From Vibrio sp. qd031 (GTDB taxonomy: Bacteria > Pseudomonadota > Gammaproteobacteria > Enterobacterales > Vibrionaceae), in the NCBI RefSeq assembly GCF_002100145.1, contig NZ_JXQD01000008.1, positions 1 through 64,000 of the forward strand: 64,000 nucleotides of DNA, read 5' to 3'. This document shows positions 38,967-49,217 of this stretch, in pieces; position 1 is the first letter of the stretch; each line of letters starts with the position of its first letter. The notes beneath the pieces were generated by a model. It did not search any database. It had not been told where the DNA came from and saw only the letters and a program-made list of their open reading frames with translations. Made by a program: the position numbers and the translations under genes.

Positions 38967-38967
38967 G

Positions 38968-39864
38968 TTAGTTGGGAAGTAACATATATGTGCCAACGAA
39001 CTCTACAGCTGGGGTGTTGCCACTGTAAATGGTGACCTCAATAACAACACGGGCTCTACGGCCGCCGGCTAGGCGATCGAGATCGCCACTGATACCATCG
39101 AGAGAAGTCACAGCCACAGGGCTTTGCTCTACAGGGTGCCGATAGCGGATTTTACTGTCAGCCAGTACGATGTCAGCTTGCAGGTTTCGCTCTTTCATCA
39201 GCAGCCATGTCATGCCCCACCCAGTTAAGGTGGCGAGGGTAAAGGCTGATCCTGCAAACATTGTGTTGTGAGGGTTTAGATTGGGGTTTAACTGAGCTAC
39301 ACATTCAAACTTGTTGCCGGTGTATTGGCTGATTTTAATGCCCATTTTGTCACTGATGGGGATCTGCTGTTCCCATCGAGTTTGTAACTCTTGGCACCAC
39401 TCTGGCTTTCGGATCACGTTGGCCATAGGGTCGAGCGCTTTAACCATCTGTTGATGACGGATAAACCCGCGCTCATCTTGCAAGCCACCTTGGTCTTCAA
39501 AGCCGTTACCACGATAAAAGGCAATGGCATCTTCACGAGCGTTACACACAATTCGCTTCGCCCCCTCCTGGCGCGCTAACGACTCCAGAGCGACCAGAAT
39601 CAACGAACCCAAACCTTTGCCCTGCCGATTGTTCTTTACCGCCATATAGCGTATCTGGCCCTCATCCTGGGGGGTAATGTATAATCGGCCAATCGCTATT
39701 GGGCGTCCGCGACTGTCTACAATCATGCGGTGATGGCTTAATTCATCAAACTCATCTCGCTCCGAGCCAAGAGGGCGCTGCCATGGTTCTCGCAGCATTT
39801 GCCAGCGAAAATGGTAATATTTATTAAGTTGGTTTTCCGTCTTGGGAACAATCAATTTATACAT
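38968..39864 (-). CDS. yiiD: YiiD-type protein: GNAT acetyltransferase fused to hotdog thioesterase-like domain
   Basis: This 298-residue, two-domain protein has an N-terminal GNAT fold (residues about 1-150) with the acetyl-CoA loop motif KNNRQGKGLGSLI. The C-terminal YiiD_C hotdog domain (about 160-298) includes NLNPHNTMFAGSAFTLATLT and ADSKIRYRHPVEQSP. E. coli YiiD has the same fusion and the same neighbours dtd and yihY. From memory, the hotdog part of this family has been linked to malonyl-ACP decarboxylation that primes fatty acid synthesis; I cannot confirm that here. Its 3' end abuts the REP array. Confidence 0.88.
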   Translation of the reverse strand: MYKLIVPKTENQLNKYYHFRWQMLREPWQRPLGSERDEFDELSHHRMIVDSRGRPIAIGRLYITPQDEGQIRYMAVKNNRQGKGLGSLILVALESLARQEGAKRIVCNAREDAIAFYRGNGFEDQGGLQDERGFIRHQQMVKALDPMANVIRKPEWCQELQTRWEQQIPISDKMGIKISQYTGNKFECVAQLNPNLNPHNTMFAGSAFTLATLTGWGMTWLLMKERNLQADIVLADSKIRYRHPVEQSPVAVTSLDGISGDLDRLAGGRRARVVIEVTIYSGNTPAVEFVGTYMLLPN

Positions 39865-39920
39865 TGCGCGTCTTCTATTGGCTGGAATTGGGAGTTATAC
39901 GATTTTGGACTGCATGTTCA

Positions 39921-40355
39921 TCATGCTTCTAGCCAAAAAGTGACTGGACCATCATTGATCAGCGAGACTTTCATGTCTGCCGCAAAGATACCGCTTTGCG
40001 TTGGCAGTTGTTGTGCGCTCATCTCGATAAAACGCTCATAAAGCTCTTTTGCTTGCGCGGGAGGCGCACCTCGCGAGAATCCTGCACGAGTCCCTTTTTT
40101 CGTATCGGCGGGTAGAGTAAATTGAGAGACAACGAGTAAGCTACCGTCGACATCCTGCACATTTAAATTCATTTTTCCGACGTCGTCTTCAAAAACTCGA
40201 TATTGAGTGACCCGCTCTAACATCCGCTTGGTCTTTGCTTCATCATCGGTTTTTTCAACGCCTAACAGCACCAGTAACCCTTTATCAATACTGCCGACGA
40301 TCTCTCCGTCGACTTTAACGCTGGCTTCACTCACTCTTTGTATCAGGGCTATCAC
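39921..40355 (-). CDS. dtd: D-aminoacyl-tRNA deacylase Dtd
   Basis: Dtd hydrolyses D-amino acids mischarged on tRNA, and also Gly on tRNA-Ala, in the cytosol. The 144 residues carry both family active-site motifs, [12 protein letters not shown] and the C-terminal [10 protein letters not shown]. It starts inside the last 29 bases of yihY, so the two are probably translated in tandem. Confidence 0.96.
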   Translation of the reverse strand: MIALIQRVSEASVKVDGEIVGSIDKGLLVLLGVEKTDDEAKTKRMLERVTQYRVFEDDVGKMNLNVQDVDGSLLVVSQFTLPADTKKGTRAGFSRGAPPAQAKELYERFIEMSAQQLPTQSGIFAADMKVSLINDGPVTFWLEA

Positions 40356-41253
40356 TGCTGTCTCCTCTATTGGGTGATGTCTTTTTTAATTTATCTGTCG
40401 TTTTAACAAACCACTTCGCTTGATAAGGGGTCTCTTCGTGCCACAACTCTTTTTCACCAAGGCTGGCGGTGATCTCTGCGCCCACCAACACAATAAACCA
40501 ACACAAGTAGACCCACACAAACAATATTGGTACTGCTGAAAGTGCACCGTAAATCAGTTCGTAAGTTGGAAACTGTGTGATGTAAATAGCAAAGCCTTTT
40601 TTGGACACCTCAAATAAGATACCTGCGATCAATGCACCTGTCAGTGCGTGGGTCACACGAACTTTGAGATTGGGCACGAACATATACAATCCAAAAAACG
40701 CACTAAAGGAAAACAGTATTGGCAACGCTTGATAGAAAAAATTAATCGCGTCATCACTAATGATCCGCAACCCAGTGATATAAGAACTCACCACAATGCT
40801 CGCTCCCACAAAAATGGGACCTAAAGTCAGTACTGTCCAGTACAACGAAAACGAATACACTCGCGCTCTTTTCTTTTTAGACCGCCAAATATAATTTAAG
40901 TTGCTATCGATACTGGAAATGAGAAGCAGAGCAGCTACGAACAAAAACGCAAGACCTATCGTAGTCATCTTAGCAGTGTTAGCGATGAACACGGTAAACA
41001 TCGACTGTACCGTTTCCCCCGCTGCGGGCACAAAATTTCTAAAGATAAAATCTTGAATCTGATCGCCAGCATCAGCAAAGGTAGGTATGCGAGACAGTGC
41101 CGTTAATAATACGGTGGTCAAAGGAACCAGTGACAGTAACGTTATGTACGCCATATACCCGGCATTGACGGTCAATCGATCGTGATTTACCCGTTTTACG
41201 AGGTAATGAATATAGTGCAAAAACAGATGCACCCGATGAGGGAACCAATCCAT
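40327..41253 (-). CDS. yihY: YihY/UPF0761 (BrkB-type) inner-membrane protein
   Basis: This integral membrane protein of about 308 residues has roughly six transmembrane helices. Among them are [38 protein letters not shown] and [21 protein letters not shown]. The family was once called 'ribonuclease BN', wrongly, and its function is unknown. I chose ATG at 41253, giving [16 protein letters not shown] lies seven bases upstream there, and the TTG at 41283 has no such site. The tail is charged and Ser-rich ([14 protein letters not shown]). Confidence 0.92.
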   Translation of the reverse strand: MDWFPHRVHLFLHYIHYLVKRVNHDRLTVNAGYMAYITLLSLVPLTTVLLTALSRIPTFADAGDQIQDFIFRNFVPAAGETVQSMFTVFIANTAKMTTIGLAFLFVAALLLISSIDSNLNYIWRSKKKRARVYSFSLYWTVLTLGPIFVGASIVVSSYITGLRIISDDAINFFYQALPILFSFSAFFGLYMFVPNLKVRVTHALTGALIAGILFEVSKKGFAIYITQFPTYELIYGALSAVPILFVWVYLCWFIVLVGAEITASLGEKELWHEETPYQAKWFVKTTDKLKKTSPNRGDSSDSPDTKSE

Positions 41254-41374
41254 GTATCGCTTCCTGCGTAAAATGTGAATCAACGTTTTTCGTTTAAATG
41301 CAGTGGCCTACAGAACCAACGTTAATACAATGAGAAATTATGAGTGTGCTTAGTCTAGCAAAAAACAGCGGGCA

Positions 41375-41406
41375 ATAAAAAAGGGCTCCAACTACTTGGA
41401 ACCCTT
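41375..41406 (-). terminator. Rho-independent terminator after typA
   Basis: On the minus strand the stem aagggttccaa / ttggagccctt, with loop gtag, is followed by a T-rich run. It lies about 20 bases past the typA stop. Confidence 0.88.
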
Positions 41407-41426
41407 CTCAAAAGACGATGTCTTTA

Positions 41427-43253
41427 TTAGATCGCGCCGCGACTTGCACGTTTACGATCAGACTCCGTTAGGAACTTCTTACGAATACGGATGCTTTCTG
41501 GTGTGACTTCAACCAGTTCGTCATCATCGATAAACTCAAGAGCTTGCTCAAGCGTGTACTTAATCGCTGGAGTCAGAACCTGCGCTTCATCGGTACCTGA
41601 TGCACGAACGTTAGTCAGCTGCTTACCTTTCAGGCAGTTTACTGTTAAGTCGTTTGAACGGTTATGAATACCGATAACCTGACCTTCGTAAACTTCATCT
41701 GCGTGCTCGCTAAATAGGCGGCCACGCTCTTGAAGGTTAAACAGTGCGTAAGTCAGTGCTTTACCCGTCGCGTTAGAGATTAGCACGCCGTTAATACGTT
41801 GGCCGATGTCGCCGCCTTTGTGTGGACCGTAGTGATCAAACGTATGGTAAAGAAGACCAGAACCCGAAGTCAGAGTCATAAACTCAGTTTGGAAACCAAT
41901 CAAGCCACGAGAAGGCATGTTGAAGTCCATGCGCACACGGCCTTTGCCGTCTGGTGCCATGTCTGTTAGTTCACCTTTACGAAGACCAATGTTCTCCATG
42001 ATGCCACCTTGGTGCTCTTCAAGCACATCGATGGTCACTGTTTCAAACGGTTCCATCAACTGGCCGTTTTCTTCTTTGATGATAACTTCAGGACGAGATA
42101 CCGCTAGCTCAAACCCTTCACGACGCATGTTTTCGATAAGGATAGAAAGGTGCAGTTCACCACGACCAGAAACACGGAACTTGTCTGGATCATCCGTTTG
42201 CTCAACACGTAATGCAACGTTATGAACCAATTCTTTTTCAAGACGCTCTAGGATGTTACGTGAGGTAACAAACTTACCTTCTTTACCCGCGAACGGAGAG
42301 GTGTTTACTTGGAACGTCATGGTTACCGTTGGCTCATCAACAGAAAGTGGCGTCATTGCTTCCACTTCGCCTTGCGCACAAATGGTGTCAGAGATTTTTA
42401 GCTCTCCAAGACCAGTCACCGCGATGATGTCGCCTGCAGCAGCATCTGCCACCTCGTGACGCTCTAGACCTAGGTAGCCAAGTACTGTACCAACCTTGCC
42501 GTTACGTGTTTTACCATCGGCACCGATAACCGTCACCATTTGGTTTGCTTTAATCGTGCCGCGCGTTAGACGGCCCACACCAATTACACCGACGTAAGAG
42601 CTGTAATCTAGCTGAGAGATCTGCATTTGAAGAGAACCTTCACGGTCAACCTCTGGTGCTGCTACGTTATCTACGATCGCTTGGAATAGAGGCTCCATAT
42701 CGGTGCCTTCAGTCTCTTCTTCGATAGTTGCCCAACCGTTAAGCGCTGATGCGTATACCGTTTGGAAGTCTAGCTGCTCGTCGCTTGCGCCGAGGTTATC
42801 AAACAAGTCAAAGACTTGATCCATAACCCAGTCAGGGCGTGCGCCTGGGCGGTCAATTTTGTTGATAACAACGATTGGCTTGAGGCCGTGAGCAAACGCT
42901 TTTTGCGTTACAAAGCGAGTTTGAGGCATTGGGCCATCAACCGCGTCTACGATCAGTAGAACACAATCAACCATCGACATGATACGCTCTACTTCACCAC
43001 CGAAATCGGCGTGTCCTGGAGTATCTACGATGTTGATGCGGTAATCATTCCAGTTAATGGCGGTGTTTTTTGCCAAAATGGTGATACCACGTTCTTTTTC
43101 GATATCGTTTGAGTCCATCACGCGCTCTTCCACTTCGCCGCGGGTCTCTAAAGTGCCGGATTGCTGCAGCAGCTTATCTACCAACGTTGTTTTACCGTGG
43201 TCAACGTGCGCAATAATGGCGATGTTTCTGAGTTTGTCGATTGATGTAGACAT
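41427..43253 (-). CDS. typA: Ribosome-dependent GTPase TypA/BipA
   Basis: TypA is an EF-G-like GTPase that binds 70S ribosomes and aids 50S assembly and stress adaptation, notably at low temperature. The 608-residue product begins [21 protein letters not shown]1 is [11 protein letters not shown]2 lies near ERGITI, G3 is [11 protein letters not shown] and G4 is NKIDRPGA. Domains II, III and V and the BipA-specific C-terminal domain follow ([19 protein letters not shown]). The start is ATG at 43253. The frame stays open upstream for about 105 codons, but these are not part of the family and overlap the glnA control region. Confidence 0.96.
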   Translation of the reverse strand: MSTSIDKLRNIAIIAHVDHGKTTLVDKLLQQSGTLETRGEVEERVMDSNDIEKERGITILAKNTAINWNDYRINIVDTPGHADFGGEVERIMSMVDCVLLIVDAVDGPMPQTRFVTQKAFAHGLKPIVVINKIDRPGARPDWVMDQVFDLFDNLGASDEQLDFQTVYASALNGWATIEEETEGTDMEPLFQAIVDNVAAPEVDREGSLQMQISQLDYSSYVGVIGVGRLTRGTIKANQMVTVIGADGKTRNGKVGTVLGYLGLERHEVADAAAGDIIAVTGLGELKISDTICAQGEVEAMTPLSVDEPTVTMTFQVNTSPFAGKEGKFVTSRNILERLEKELVHNVALRVEQTDDPDKFRVSGRGELHLSILIENMRREGFELAVSRPEVIIKEENGQLMEPFETVTIDVLEEHQGGIMENIGLRKGELTDMAPDGKGRVRMDFNMPSRGLIGFQTEFMTLTSGSGLLYHTFDHYGPHKGGDIGQRINGVLISNATGKALTYALFNLQERGRLFSEHADEVYEGQVIGIHNRSNDLTVNCLKGKQLTNVRASGTDEAQVLTPAIKYTLEQALEFIDDDELVEVTPESIRIRKKFLTESDRKRASRGAI

Positions 43254-43517
43254 CTGTTTCACTCTTGTTGCGGCGTGATACGCCGGATTAGGCTTGCTGT
43301 CAAGCGTGTTAATTGGCGCATAATGTACCAGATTTTGCTCAAATTCCCAGAGAATTGTGATCTTGAGCGAATTAAATCTGTAGCACGCTGTTGCATTCAT
43401 TGCATGAAAAACATGACTGAGATCTCGACCGTGGAGTTTCAATGCGTCGACAATTGACACCGAAATTAAAAAGCTGCTCAATACATTCACTGTGCAGAAA
43501 ACAGTCAAGCCGTAGCT

Positions 43518-43583
43518 CTCGCACCAAAATGGCGCACCAATATGGTGCGCGGTTGAATCATTATGGTGCAATAGAATGCACCA
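43518..43583 (+). promoter_or_regulatory. NtrC enhancer sites upstream of glnA
   Basis: Three matches to the NtrC box (TGCACCAAAATGGTGCA) lie here. They are GCACCAAAATGGCGC at 43521-43535, the near-perfect palindrome GCGCACCAATATGGTGCGC at 43532-43550, and TGGTGCA...TGCACCA at 43564-43583. They are centred about 65-120 bases upstream of the sigma-54 promoter, a usual enhancer distance. The third site has its half-sites in outward order. The region also lies upstream of typA. Confidence 0.85.
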
Positions 43584-43631
43584 TTAGGATGCGGCAATCA
43601 TTAAGGCGCTGTTTTATAAAGAATAAAATAT

Positions 43632-43648
43632 TTGGCACAGTTTTAGCT
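43632..43648 (+). promoter_or_regulatory. Sigma-54 promoter of glnA
   Basis: TTGGCACAGTTTTAGCT matches the -24/-12 consensus TTGGCAC-N5-TTGCT, with ten bases between the GG and GC. It resembles E. coli glnAp2. The start codon is 100 bases downstream, leaving a leader of roughly 90 bases. Confidence 0.88.
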
Positions 43649-43747
43649 TAGATGGAAATAGTTTCGAATACATATTTAGTGAGCCTGCACCATTTGAAGT
43701 ACACGCCACTAGACACAACGATTTATAAACACTGGAGGTTATCCGAA

Positions 43748-45157
43748 ATGTCAGTAGAAAATGTTCTATCACTGATCCAAGAAAATGAAGTGAAGTTTGT
43801 CGACCTGCGCTTCACAGACACAAAAGGTAAAGAGCAGCACGTTTCGATTCCTGCTCACCAAGTTGACGCTGACTTTTTCGAAGAAGGCAAAATGTTCGAT
43901 GGCTCTTCAGTTGCTGGCTGGAAAGGCATTAACGAATCTGACATGGTAATGATGCCAGACGCAAGCTCTGCGGTACTGGACCCATTCACAGAAGACTCTA
44001 CACTTAACCTTCGCTGTGACATCCTAGAGCCTGCAACTATGCAAGGCTACGACCGTGACCCACGCTCTATCGCTAAGCGCGCTGAAGACTTCATGCGCTC
44101 TACAGGCATCGCTGATGACGTTCTAATCGGTCCTGAGCCAGAGTTCTTCCTATTTGACGATGTTAAGTTCTCTACTGACATGTCTGGTTCTTTCTTCAAA
44201 ATTGATGATGTAGAAGCAGCATGGAACACAGGTACTGACTTCGAAGGCGGTAACAAAGGTCACCGTCCTGGCGTTAAAGGTGGTTACTTCCCAGTTGCAC
44301 CAGTTGACTCTTCTCAAGATATCCGCTCTGCAATGTGTTTGGTTCTTGAAGAAATGGGCCAAGTTGTTGAAGCGCATCACCACGAAGTGGCAACTGCGGG
44401 TCAAAACGAAATCGCAACTCGCTTTAACACTCTAACGGCGAAAGCGGACGAGATTCAGGTATACAAGTACGTAGTACACAACGTTGCACACGCATTTGGT
44501 AAAACAGCTACCTTTATGCCTAAGCCACTAGTAGGCGATAACGGTTCTGGTATGCACGTTCACCAATCTCTTGCAAAAGACGGTGTGAACTTGTTTGCGG
44601 GTGACAAGTACGGCGGTCTATCTGACCTCGCTATCTACTACATCGGCGGTATCATCAAGCACGCTAAAGCAATCAACGCATTTGCTAACGCGTCAACTAA
44701 CTCATACAAGCGTCTTGTACCTGGGTTCGAAGCACCTGTTATGCTTGCATACTCTGCACGTAACCGTTCTGCATCTATCCGTATCCCAGTAGTACCAAGC
44801 CCTAAAGCACGTCGTATCGAGCTACGTTTTGGTGACCCATCTGCTAACCCATACCTATGCTTTGCAGCAATGCTAATGGCTGGTCTTGACGGAATTAAGA
44901 ACAAGATCCACCCAGGTGAAGCAATGGACAAAGATTTGTACGACCTACCAGCAGAAGAAGCAGCTGAAATCCCAACAGTGGCTTACTCACTAAAAGAAGC
45001 TCTAGAATGTCTAGACGCGGACCGTGAGTTCCTAACCGCTGGCGGCGTATTCTCTGACGACTTCATCGATTCTTACATCGATCTTAAGTCTCAAGACGTA
45101 GAAAAAGTAAACATGACAACTCACCCACTTGAGTTTGAACTTTACTACTCTGTGTAA
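43748..45157 (+). CDS. glnA: Glutamine synthetase, type I
   Basis: GlnA joins ammonia to glutamate with ATP, the main entry of nitrogen at low ammonia. It has 469 residues from the ATG at 43748. Upstream in-frame codons lie in the leader and are not used. Signatures visible are [17 protein letters not shown], the ATP-binding region [17 protein letters not shown] and [18 protein letters not shown]. The adenylylation-site Tyr in [12 protein letters not shown] means activity should be controlled by GlnE. The dodecameric enzyme is cytosolic. It heads the glnA-glnL-glnG cluster and is separated from glnL by a terminator. Confidence 0.98.
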   Translation: MSVENVLSLIQENEVKFVDLRFTDTKGKEQHVSIPAHQVDADFFEEGKMFDGSSVAGWKGINESDMVMMPDASSAVLDPFTEDSTLNLRCDILEPATMQGYDRDPRSIAKRAEDFMRSTGIADDVLIGPEPEFFLFDDVKFSTDMSGSFFKIDDVEAAWNTGTDFEGGNKGHRPGVKGGYFPVAPVDSSQDIRSAMCLVLEEMGQVVEAHHHEVATAGQNEIATRFNTLTAKADEIQVYKYVVHNVAHAFGKTATFMPKPLVGDNGSGMHVHQSLAKDGVNLFAGDKYGGLSDLAIYYIGGIIKHAKAINAFANASTNSYKRLVPGFEAPVMLAYSARNRSASIRIPVVPSPKARRIELRFGDPSANPYLCFAAMLMAGLDGIKNKIHPGEAMDKDLYDLPAEEAAEIPTVAYSLKEALECLDADREFLTAGGVFSDDFIDSYIDLKSQDVEKVNMTTHPLEFELYYSV

Positions 45158-45178
45158 TAGATACTTTACGCAAAATTC

Positions 45179-45206
45179 AACGGCCTGCTTATGCAGGCCG
45201 TTTTTG
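45179..45206 (+). terminator. Rho-independent terminator after glnA
   Basis: A perfect ten-base stem (aacggcctgc / gcaggccgtt) with loop ttat is followed by T-rich sequence. It lies about 20 bases after the glnA stop and separates glnA from glnL-glnG. Confidence 0.9.
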
Positions 45207-45246
45207 CTTTAAATAACTTATTTTTCAAATAGATAACTTACCCTCT

Positions 45247-45412
45247 CGCACCAATTTACGGCAAGGTAATTGCATTGTTATGTGAATAGGCTAGAAAATC
45301 CGTCTTTTCGCACCAAAAAAGCGCACAGCTTGCTCAAGCAAAACGTAAAACCCTTTGTCAGATCGCGGTTTACGCTATTGCACCAAATCTGTGCAAGGAC
45401 TTACAATGGTGC
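45247..45412 (+). promoter_or_regulatory. NtrC-like sites upstream of glnL
   Basis: Three direct matches to the left half GCACCAA begin at 45248, 45310 and 45380. The last, TTGCACCAAATCTGTGCAA (45378-45396), fits the NtrC box at about 14 of 17 positions. The middle one fits about 13 and the first about 11. A further half-site, ggtgca, lies near 45408. In enterics, NtrC represses the glnL promoter from such a site. I see no sigma-54 promoter here, so repression is the likelier mode. Confidence 0.6.
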
Positions 45413-45442
45413 AATAGGCTCAAATAAGGTAGGCGTCGGATC

Positions 45443-46498
45443 ATGGACAACTCAGTTACGACAACCATTATCGATAATATGGTCACCGCAACACTGCTCT
45501 TAGATGAAGCACTGGTGATTCGTTACGCCAACCCGGCAGTGGAACAACTTTTCTCGTACAGTCGAAAACGCATCATCGACAATGGATTATCCAAAGTGGT
45601 TCAACATGCTTCACTGGATTTAGCGTTATTGACTCAACCATTGCAAAGCGGCCAAAGCATGACCGACAGTGATGTCACCTTGGTGGTTGATGGTAAGCCG
45701 CTGTTGGTTGAAATGACCGTTAGCCCGTTAACGTTCAACAAATCATTGATGTTGCTGGTAGAGCTCAAAAAAGTCGATCAGCAGCGACGACTGAGCCAAG
45801 AATTAAACCAGCACGCACAGCAACAAGCGGCGAAGTTATTAGTTCGTTCGTTGGCTCATGAAATTAAAAATCCATTAGGTGGATTACGCGGTGCAGCGCA
45901 GCTACTCGAACGTATGCTTCCTGACCCATCCTTGCACGAATACACGCAAATCATTATTGAACAGGCGGACAGATTACGAAGCCTCGTTGACCGACTGCTT
46001 GGGCCGCAGCGTCCTGGCACCAAGAAGCAGGAAAATCTGCATTTGTTGCTCGAGAAAGTCCGGCAATTGGTTGAGCTGGAAAGCGAGCGATGCTTAGTCT
46101 TTCAGCGAGACTATGACCCGAGCCTACCAGACATTTTGATGGATACCGACCAGATTGAACAAGCACTGCTCAATATTATTAGCAATGCCGCACAAATTTT
46201 ACGCGGGCGTGATGATGGGAAAATTGTTCTAAAAACTCGCACTGTGCATCAGACCAATATTCATGGCAAGCACCACAAACTGGCTGCGATGATTGAAATT
46301 ACCGACAACGGTCCCGGCATCCCAAAAGAGCTACAGGATACCTTGTTTTACCCCATGGTCAGTGGGCGTGAAGGCGGTACAGGACTAGGGCTATCGATAG
46401 CTCAAACTCTGGTGGATCAACATCAAGGAAAAATTGAAGTCGAAAGCTGGCCAGGGCGCACCATATTTACCATTTTTATACCGATTTTAGTGGCTTAG
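45443..46498 (+). CDS. glnL: Nitrogen regulation sensor kinase NtrB (GlnL)
   Basis: GlnL is a soluble histidine kinase/phosphatase that, guided by PII, sets phosphorylation of NtrC. The 351 residues start with a PAS domain (about 1-110). The H-box is VRSLAHEIKNPLGGLRGAAQLLE. The ATPase domain has N-box QALLNIISNAAQIL, G1 TDNGPGIP and G2 GTGLGLSIAQTLVDQHQG. There is no membrane segment. glnG begins 37 bases later. Confidence 0.96.
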   Translation: MDNSVTTTIIDNMVTATLLLDEALVIRYANPAVEQLFSYSRKRIIDNGLSKVVQHASLDLALLTQPLQSGQSMTDSDVTLVVDGKPLLVEMTVSPLTFNKSLMLLVELKKVDQQRRLSQELNQHAQQQAAKLLVRSLAHEIKNPLGGLRGAAQLLERMLPDPSLHEYTQIIIEQADRLRSLVDRLLGPQRPGTKKQENLHLLLEKVRQLVELESERCLVFQRDYDPSLPDILMDTDQIEQALLNIISNAAQILRGRDDGKIVLKTRTVHQTNIHGKHHKLAAMIEITDNGPGIPKELQDTLFYPMVSGREGGTGLGLSIAQTLVDQHQGKIEVESWPGRTIFTIFIPILVA

Positions 46499-46535
46499 GG
46501 CTTCCCTACCACACGTAAGTTCAAGGATACCAGTT

Positions 46536-47945
46536 ATGAGTAAAGGATACGTTTGGGTTGTTGATGACGACAGTTCTATCCGCTGGGTGATGGAGAAAAC
46601 TTTATCCAGCGCCAACATTCAGTGTGAAACATTTGCTGATGGTGAAAGCGTGTTGCAATCACTGGAGCGTGAAACACCCGATGTTCTGGTTTCGGATATT
46701 CGCATGCCGGGTATCGATGGCTTGGATTTGCTCAAGCAGGTCCATCAAAAGTTGCCTGAGTTGCCGGTCATTATTATGACTGCGCACTCCGACTTAGACG
46801 CGGCCGTCAAAGCCTACAAAACAGGGGCTTTTGAATACCTTCCAAAGCCTTTTGACGTCGATGAAACCGTGACTTTGGTCGAACGTGCTATTACTCATAG
46901 CCAAGAGCAGAAAAAAGAAAGCCTCTCTTTAGCTGAGCAGCCCGAGAGCACGCCAGAAATCATTGGTGAGGCCCCTGCTATGCAGGAAGTATTTAGAGCA
47001 ATTGGTCGCTTGTCTCGCTCCTCAATCTCCGTATTAATTAATGGTGAATCAGGCACAGGTAAAGAGCTGGTCGCGCATGCGCTGCATAAACACTCCCCTC
47101 GTGCAAAAAACCCTTTTATCGCTCTAAACATGGCTGCTATTCCCAAAGACTTAATCGAATCCGAGCTGTTTGGTCACGAAAAAGGAGCGTTTACGGGCGC
47201 TGCGAATGTGCGTCAAGGACGCTTTGAACAAGCCAATGGCGGAACCCTGTTTTTGGATGAGATTGGCGATATGCCACTCGACATTCAAACGCGACTGCTT
47301 CGCGTGCTGGCCGATGGTCAGTTTTACCGAGTTGGTGGACGAGAGGCGATCAAAGTCGATGTCCGTATTATTGCAGCCACCCACCAAAACTTAGAAAAAT
47401 TGGTTCAGGCGGGCGACTTTAGGGAAGATTTATTCCACCGTCTTAATGTGATTCGAGTGCAGATCCCGGCACTGCGAGAGCGTAAACAAGACATCGAAAA
47501 ACTGACTAAGCATTTCTTATCCCTTGCAGCCGAAGAGTTGGGTGTTGAGGTAAAATTGCTGCATTCAGATACGATTTCAACGTTGGAGTCGTTATCTTGG
47601 CCCGGAAACGTGCGTCAGTTGGAAAACATCTGTCGTTGGCTTACGGTGATGGCCAGTGGCAATGAAGTCTTGCCAGATGATTTACCACCAGAGCTTTTTG
47701 ATGAATCACCGGCTACAGGCAGTACAGAAGCGCATAATTGGCAGATGCTGCTAAAAAACTGGGCAGACCAACAATTTGCGCAAGGCAAGATCGATATCTT
47801 GGCGGATGCCTTACCGGAGTTTGAGCGAATTTTGCTACAAACTGCGCTTAAGCATACCAATGGCCACAAACAAGATGCAGCAAAAGCGTTGGGCTGGGGC
47901 CGAAACACGCTTACACGAAAACTGAAAGAGCTGGATATCGGCTAA
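46536..47945 (+). CDS. glnG: Nitrogen regulation response regulator NtrC (GlnG)
   Basis: GlnG is the sigma-54-dependent activator that binds the NtrC boxes seen upstream of glnA and glnL. Of 469 residues, the receiver domain has its phospho-Asp in VLVSDIRMPGIDG. The AAA+ domain has Walker A GESGTGKELVAHALH, the sigma-54-contacting GAFTGA loop, Walker B GGTLFLDEIGDMP and the arginine-finger region FREDLFHRLNVI. The C-terminal Fis-type helix-turn-helix (GHKQDAAKALGWGRNTLTRK) binds DNA. Confidence 0.97.
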   Translation: MSKGYVWVVDDDSSIRWVMEKTLSSANIQCETFADGESVLQSLERETPDVLVSDIRMPGIDGLDLLKQVHQKLPELPVIIMTAHSDLDAAVKAYKTGAFEYLPKPFDVDETVTLVERAITHSQEQKKESLSLAEQPESTPEIIGEAPAMQEVFRAIGRLSRSSISVLINGESGTGKELVAHALHKHSPRAKNPFIALNMAAIPKDLIESELFGHEKGAFTGAANVRQGRFEQANGGTLFLDEIGDMPLDIQTRLLRVLADGQFYRVGGREAIKVDVRIIAATHQNLEKLVQAGDFREDLFHRLNVIRVQIPALRERKQDIEKLTKHFLSLAAEELGVEVKLLHSDTISTLESLSWPGNVRQLENICRWLTVMASGNEVLPDDLPPELFDESPATGSTEAHNWQMLLKNWADQQFAQGKIDILADALPEFERILLQTALKHTNGHKQDAAKALGWGRNTLTRKLKELDIG

Positions 47946-48157
47946 CCCAACAACATAGGTTGCAGCCTAGCAACCCAATGTAACGTTTGCTTCTGCTGTC
48001 AATCGCAGCCGAAGCAACGTTTTGCCTCTTCAAACGCGCTTTATACTGCACAACAAAACATCACGTAATCGCTACCCTTAGCAGAAATTTTTGATCCCCC
48101 TCACTTTTTGCTTACGACTGGTTATACTTAGGCAAAAAAGAATATGGAGCCCATTGC

Positions 48158-49156
48158 ATGCTAAATTTCACATTGCCTGTCACAGACTTACATCGCCACC
48201 TTGATGGCAACATTCGTCCACAAACCATCTTGGACCTAGCATCAAAGTTTGGCATCAAGCTTCCGGCTAACGATCTTGAAGGCTTACGCCCGCACGTTCA
48301 AATTGTCGAAAATGAACCGTCATTAGTCGCGTTTCTACAAAAGCTCGACTGGGGCGTTGCGGTGCTGGGTGATTTGGATGCGGTTTACCGCGTTGCCTAT
48401 GAAAACGTTGAAGATGCACTGCAAGCGAAAATTGATTACGCCGAACTGCGCTTCTCTCCGTACTATATGGCGATGAAACACAATTTGCCTGTTCAGGGTG
48501 TAGTTGAAGCCGTCATCGATGGTGTGGCCGCTGGTAGCCGTGATTTTGGGGTTAAAACTAACCTCATTGGGATCATGAGCCGAACATTCGGTGTCGAGGC
48601 CTGTACTCAAGAGCTAGATGCACTGCTCGCCTGCAAAGAGCGCCTAATCGCAATTGACCTAGCGGGTGATGAAATTGGGCAGCCAGGTGAGCAATTTGTT
48701 GAACACTTTAAACGTGTTCGCGACGCGTATCTCAATGTGACCGTACATGCAGGGGAAGCAGCAGGAGCGGCGAGCATGTGGCAAGCCATCCAAGAGTTAG
48801 GTGCAACTCGAATTGGCCATGGCGTCAAAGCGTTTGAAGATGACAGCCTCGTCGATTACTTAGCGCAGCACCGCATTGGTATTGAGTCGTGCTTAACCTC
48901 CAACATTCAAACCAGTACGGTTGAATCTTTAGCGTCTCACCCAATTAAGCGTTTTCTGGAACGCGACGTTCTCGCAACGTTAAACACCGACGATCCTGCG
49001 GTAGAAGGGATTGATTTGCCGTATGAGTATCAAGTGGCCGCGCCGCAAATTTTGACTCAACAGCAAATTGAGCAAGCTCAGCACAATGGTTTGGCGATCG
49101 CGTTTCTTTCTGACGGGGACAAAAAAGCACTTCAGCAGATGGCTGCACAACGCTAA
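48158..49156 (+). CDS. add: Adenosine deaminase
   Basis: Add converts adenosine and deoxyadenosine to (deoxy)inosine for purine salvage. The 332-residue cytosolic enzyme has the zinc ligands and catalytic residues in [29 protein letters not shown] and the C-terminal [10 protein letters not shown]. It stands alone, with about 210 bases of non-coding sequence upstream. It is convergent with hemN across about 60 bases. Confidence 0.95.
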   Translation: MLNFTLPVTDLHRHLDGNIRPQTILDLASKFGIKLPANDLEGLRPHVQIVENEPSLVAFLQKLDWGVAVLGDLDAVYRVAYENVEDALQAKIDYAELRFSPYYMAMKHNLPVQGVVEAVIDGVAAGSRDFGVKTNLIGIMSRTFGVEACTQELDALLACKERLIAIDLAGDEIGQPGEQFVEHFKRVRDAYLNVTVHAGEAAGAASMWQAIQELGATRIGHGVKAFEDDSLVDYLAQHRIGIESCLTSNIQTSTVESLASHPIKRFLERDVLATLNTDDPAVEGIDLPYEYQVAAPQILTQQQIEQAQHNGLAIAFLSDGDKKALQQMAAQR

Positions 49157-49217
49157 ATTCGCCGCGTTATGAGTTCGCAACCGGCCCATGAGTTTGGGCC
49201 GGTTGCGTATTGAATTG

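Noticed and set aside
43254-43571. N-terminal extension of typA
   Set aside because: The extra codons do not match the TypA family and cover the NtrC sites of glnA; the family start is at 43253.
43652-43747. N-terminal extension of glnA
   Set aside because: It lies in the leader just after the sigma-54 promoter; GlnA begins MSVENVLS at 43748 with standard length.
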